From the NCBI GenBank assembly GCA_964639535.1, contig CAZXDV010000044.1:1-15620 (forward strand): a stretch of 15,620 nt of DNA. The letters run 5' to 3'. Both the position numbers and the translations under genes were made by a program. Source of the stretch: WLWS01 sp964639535 (GTDB lineage: Bacteria; Pseudomonadota; Gammaproteobacteria; Eutrophobiales; Eutrophobiaceae). Positions 12,929 to 15,620 of the stretch are shown here, piece by piece; position 1 is the first letter of the stretch; each line of letters starts with the position of its first letter. The notes below the pieces were generated by a model. It was not told where the DNA came from. It did not search any database and saw only the letters and a program-made list of their open reading frames with translations.

Positions 12929-14099
12929 ATTCACCGTAATATTCTTTTACCGCGGCGAGCAGCCAGCTTACCAGTCGCCGTTCTTCGTCATCCAGTTCCG
13001 GTCGCCATACCTCGAACAACAACACCACTCTTTCTTCATCGCTGTCATTCCACGCCTCGTGCTGGATACTGTCATCAAATATCAATAGCTCCCCTTCCTT
13101 CCACGGGCGCTGCTCGTTGCCGACACGCAGGGCACCACAATTCTCGGGCACGATAAGTGGAAGGTGGCATATAAGGCGCGTATTCAGCACGCCATTATGG
13201 GGTGGAATTCGGGTTCGCGGCGCCAGTCTTGAGAACAGCGCCATTGGTGCCTGCGCCGGAATAACCGGCATGGGAACTTGTGCGAGTGCCTCGAGGGTCG
13301 CGGGAAAACGTTGCTGGCTTTGCGGCAGTAAATGTCCGTGTTCCCACAGGTACAGGGCCCCCCAGTCGCGGTTGTTTAAAAGGCCGGGATCGTATTGCCC
13401 GAGATGATTGGAATCACCCTGCAGGTAGGGGGCAAAGTTGCCGGGATCATTCATCACGGCCAGTAACTCCTGGCGAATGACGTCTGTTGCCGCCATCAAT
13501 TGGGCGCTCCAGTCAAAATCTTCAGCCTCGTAAAACTGGATTTGTGGTAACCCCGGGTAATAGTATCGCCGGGGCTCCTGGTAATAAATCTCCTTCTCTC
13601 CAAGCATCAGGTCGAGGGACTGCGAAAACCTTGAACGCCTGAATTCCGCATCAATTGAGTCCTGCCTCATTTTTTCATCCAGGAAGCGGCGGTATTCCCT
13701 GTTCTTGCGTTCAACAGCCTGCCTCGCCCTCGCCAGCCCCTGTTCAACGTCTGGCGGTAACTCGCTAATACCTGATGTGAGGCCAAGGCAGGCCTGGTAA
13801 TACTCCATCGCCTGTCTCGACTCGCCGGATTCTTCCAGGCAATCTGCCTTTAATAGCAGGGCCCTGAGGTTATTGGGTTCCAGGTCGAGGGAGCGATCAA
13901 GGGCATTAATGGCGGCGTCTGGATCCTCAAGGCGAAAGCAACAGTGTGCGTAGGCAAGCCAGCCCGTTGCATCAAGACCGACCTCTGCAATCAACTCTTC
14001 AAAGCTTGCCCTTGCTTCCTGGTCACGGCCGGTTTGTAGTGATGAGAATGCCGACTGCAGCCGCGCCTGCTGTTTCGCGCTCAATTGTGGAGTTGTCAT
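12927..14099 (-). CDS. TPR protein fused to an aspartyl/asparaginyl beta-hydroxylase-like domain
   Basis: A 390-aa cytoplasmic protein with two parts. Residues about 10-135 are tetratricopeptide-like helix pairs (ARASFEELIAEVGLDATGWLAYAHC, AAINALDRSLDLEPNNLRALLLKADCLEESG), a protein-binding scaffold. Residues about 170-370 resemble the Fe(II)/2-oxoglutarate aspartyl/asparaginyl beta-hydroxylase domain, with His301 (PPHNGVLNTR) and His347 (FDDSIQHEAWN) as iron ligands and Arg357 ten residues on, positioned to bind 2-oxoglutarate. The 46-residue His-His spacing and the His-Arg spacing of 10 equal those of human AspH (His679, His725, Arg735, from memory). A third carboxylate ligand is lacking, as in AspH. 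It probably hydroxylates a protein or peptide; the substrate is unknown. It starts 26 bases after the upstream transporter gene with a poor Shine-Dalgarno sequence. Confidence 0.9.
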   Translation of the reverse strand: MTTPQLSAKQQARLQSAFSSLQTGRDQEARASFEELIAEVGLDATGWLAYAHCCFRLEDPDAAINALDRSLDLEPNNLRALLLKADCLEESGESRQAMEYYQACLGLTSGISELPPDVEQGLARARQAVERKNREYRRFLDEKMRQDSIDAEFRRSRFSQSLDLMLGEKEIYYQEPRRYYYPGLPQIQFYEAEDFDWSAQLMAATDVIRQELLAVMNDPGNFAPYLQGDSNHLGQYDPGLLNNRDWGALYLWEHGHLLPQSQQRFPATLEALAQVPMPVIPAQAPMALFSRLAPRTRIPPHNGVLNTRLICHLPLIVPENCGALRVGNEQRPWKEGELLIFDDSIQHEAWNDSDEERVVLLFEVWRPELDDEERRLVSWLLAAVKEYYGE

Positions 14100-14125
14100 G
14101 GATTACTTAACTGGTTTGCAGGGCC

Positions 14126-15620
14126 CTATGATGACATTTCTTTGTCTGCAGGTGTAAAGTCCTCGTAGAATTTTTCAAAAGTTCCCACCATTCCACAGAC
14201 ATAAAGCGCATCTCCCATCTCAACCCGGAATGACTCGGGAAATTCCATGATGATCTCCGAATTACGTTCAAGGGCAACAACCGAGCAACCACTTTTTTCG
14301 CGAATACCCGAGTGGTGAGGATGCTGCCCCACCAGGCGGGTGGCATCCACTTTTACCATCTTGATATGTGCCTGCTGGGAAATGACACCGCCAAGCACGT
14401 GGTGCGCGAGTAGCTGACCGGCGACCTGGCTAAGAGAAAGCGCAAAATCCGCACCTGCTTTTTGAATCCTCGCGACATTTTCCTCAAGCACTGCACAGGC
14501 AATAATGGGAACATCATCAGTGAATTCCCTGGCAACCGTTGCCGCCAGCAGGCTGGCACTGTCATTTTCAAGTGCCAGTATAATCACGCGGGCAGAACCC
14601 GCGGCTGAACTTTCATAGACATTACTATCAATGGCCTCGCCCACCACGTCCACGCCGGGCTGACCTGTTTCATCTATGACGCAAACATCCTCACTGGCAT
14701 CCCGCAACATTTCGACGAGCTTGCTGCCCACATCGCCGTAGCCCACCACGACAATAGTACCGTCTTCGGTAATGGGTCGAGCAATTTCGCTCAGTCGCTG
14801 CATGCTACTGGGACTTCCGGCCGCCACCAGGATCATGCCCTCTTTCAACGGTTGATCCGATGCCGGTGGTGAGTGCAGGCCCTCGTCGCGCCATTGCGCC
14901 ACGATATGTGCGCCGGTTTTCTCCTGTATTGCGTCAGCGATGCTGCCGTTGATCAGCGGGCTGCCAGCCGGAATACGTAACTCTGCCACTTCCAGTAAAT
15001 GCCCGAGTGGCTGCACGCCGGTTATTCTCGGGCTTATTCTCGGGCTGGAGCGAACTGCCACGGCTGCGGCAAGCACATGATTCGGAGTAAAGGCAAAACT
15101 TGCACCGGCCAGTTGCATCGGCGCGCGACGATTTGGATTCGCTACCATGGCAACTATCGGTCCTTCAAAACCAATCTCCCTGGCCGCGGTAGCAAACATG
15201 GCATTATTTTCATCTTCGCCGTTGGCTACCAATACCCTCGCACCCAGTAGTGGCGACAGCTCAAGTTCCTCGTCTACCGCCGACGCATGTACCACGGTGT
15301 GGCCATGTGCATGTAAGCGCCGGGCTTCTTTTTCATCGTCCTCGATAATGACCACCGGTATATGACGTGCACTGAACTCCGTCATCAGCGAATCAACCTC
15401 GGGGCCGTGCTTGTAAATCACTACCGCGTCAGTAAGGTCCGGAAGCGCATGGACCAGGTTTCCCTCGTATCTCTGCTCAACAAGAGGTTTGCCGATGGGT
15501 TCAATCCAGACAATACCACTGGTGGCGTCCGCCTGCCGCGTGGCTTTGCCATCCAGCAGCACGGCACAGCCCTTGAGCGCCATGGGGGTAAACAGGTTGA
15601 GAATGAATGCCGTAATGATG
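14126..15620 (-). CDS. Cation transporter or channel with tandem RCK (TrkA-N/TrkA-C) domains, N-terminus beyond the window
   Basis: The frame stays open to the right edge, so the ATG at 15583 is internal. The residues before it (ITAFILNLFTP) form the end of a membrane helix, and no Shine-Dalgarno precedes that ATG. Counting from that Met, the soluble part has a first TrkA-N-like Rossmann unit (about 50-170) whose nucleotide loop is degenerate (VIYKHGPEVDSL, no GxGxxG). Then come a TrkA-C unit (about 195-262), a second TrkA-N with a proper GYGDVGSKLVEML (283-295) and a second TrkA-C (about 405-475). RCK units bind nucleotides or ions and gate potassium transport in the inner membrane. The helix ending in LFTP before the RCK part resembles Kef-type CPA2 antiporters, but an RCK-gated channel is also possible. 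The downstream TPR-hydroxylase gene is 26 bases away, probably in the same operon. Confidence 0.85.
   Translation of the reverse strand, partial: IITAFILNLFTPMALKGCAVLLDGKATRQADATSGIVWIEPIGKPLVEQRYEGNLVHALPDLTDAVVIYKHGPEVDSLMTEFSARHIPVVIIEDDEKEARRLHAHGHTVVHASAVDEELELSPLLGARVLVANGEDENNAMFATAAREIGFEGPIVAMVANPNRRAPMQLAGASFAFTPNHVLAAAVAVRSSPRISPRITGVQPLGHLLEVAELRIPAGSPLINGSIADAIQEKTGAHIVAQWRDEGLHSPPASDQPLKEGMILVAAGSPSSMQRLSEIARPITEDGTIVVVGYGDVGSKLVEMLRDASEDVCVIDETGQPGVDVVGEAIDSNVYESSAAGSARVIILALENDSASLLAATVAREFTDDVPIIACAVLEENVARIQKAGADFALSLSQVAGQLLAHHVLGGVISQQAHIKMVKVDATRLVGQHPHHSGIREKSGCSVVALERNSEIIMEFPESFRVEMGDALYVCGMVGTFEKFYEDFTPADKEMSS
15022..15045 (-). repeat. Perfect 12-bp tandem duplication within the RCK gene
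   Basis: TTATTCTCGGGC occurs twice in direct succession (15022-15033 and 15034-15045). It is in frame and encodes Ser-Pro-Arg-Ile twice, in the linker between the first TrkA-N and TrkA-C units. It looks like a slippage-type duplication tolerated in a flexible loop. Confidence 0.85.

Noticed and set aside
15583..15583. ATG at 15583 as the true start of the RCK protein
   Set aside because: The frame stays open upstream to the window edge and encodes the end of a membrane helix; no ribosome-binding site precedes the ATG.
1..15620. CRISPR array, tRNA or rRNA gene, insertion sequence, prophage or toxin-antitoxin pair
   Set aside because: No regularly spaced repeats, no tRNA-like fold with a recognisable T-loop, and no transposase, integrase or toxin motif seen in any frame.

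Overview
The window reads as chromosomal DNA of a gammaproteobacterium, probably a free-living or marine one. This is inferred from the conserved gene order dnaX-ybaB-recR with a 4.5S SRP RNA gene just upstream, a BaeSR-type two-component system beside a Spy-like periplasmic protein, a PutP-like sodium symporter and an NrtS-type small membrane protein. I see no transposase, integrase, phage gene, tRNA or CRISPR array. The sequence looks like ordinary host chromosome, not an island.

Layout. (1) 1-171 is the 3' end of an unrecognised plus-strand gene that converges on and overlaps a PutP-like sodium:solute symporter (164-1624, minus). A VOC-fold protein (1634-2017, minus) lies just upstream of the symporter and probably shares its transcript. 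(2) 2018-2327 is a non-coding spacer holding a candidate promoter for the VOC gene and a strikingly structured, long imperfect palindrome (2079-2184). (3) 2328-5108 is an information-processing block on the minus strand: ffs (SRP RNA) with its own terminator, then dnaX, ybaB and recR. (4) A short-chain dehydrogenase (5247-5960, plus) diverges from ffs. (5) 5981-9920 is a tight six-gene minus-strand run, in transcription order: Tat-type aldo/keto reductase, NrtS-like protein, tag (3-methyladenine glycosylase), an unrecognised 187-aa protein that probably starts at TTG, an isochorismatase-family hydrolase and an exported di-haem cytochrome c. (6) 10083-12199 is a BaeRS-like response regulator and histidine kinase, divergent from a Spy/LTxxQ periplasmic protein (12448-12822, plus) that ends in a strong terminator. 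(7) 12927-15620 is a TPR plus aspartyl/asparaginyl beta-hydroxylase-like protein, and upstream of it the C-terminal part of a cation transporter or channel with two tandem RCK (TrkA-N/TrkA-C) units, running off the right edge.

How parts work together. The dnaX-ybaB-recR operon serves replication and recombination, and ffs serves co-translational membrane targeting. The BaeSR-like pair next to a Spy-like chaperone matches the known E. coli logic in which envelope stress sensed by BaeS drives spy through BaeR. Here the RND efflux genes that accompany baeSR in E. coli are absent from the flanks. The six-gene run mixes export-competent redox proteins with DNA repair and a small-molecule hydrolase. 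A shared pathway is not evident, and co-transcription is inferred only from spacing.

Nothing in the window is clearly a new defence or mobile system. The items most worth a second look are the structured element at 2079-2184, the mixed six-gene cluster with its unrecognised member, the Tat-routed aldo/keto reductase, the symporter that lacks the PutP sodium-site aspartate, and a sequence in the recR-VOC spacer resembling the E. coli BaeR box.
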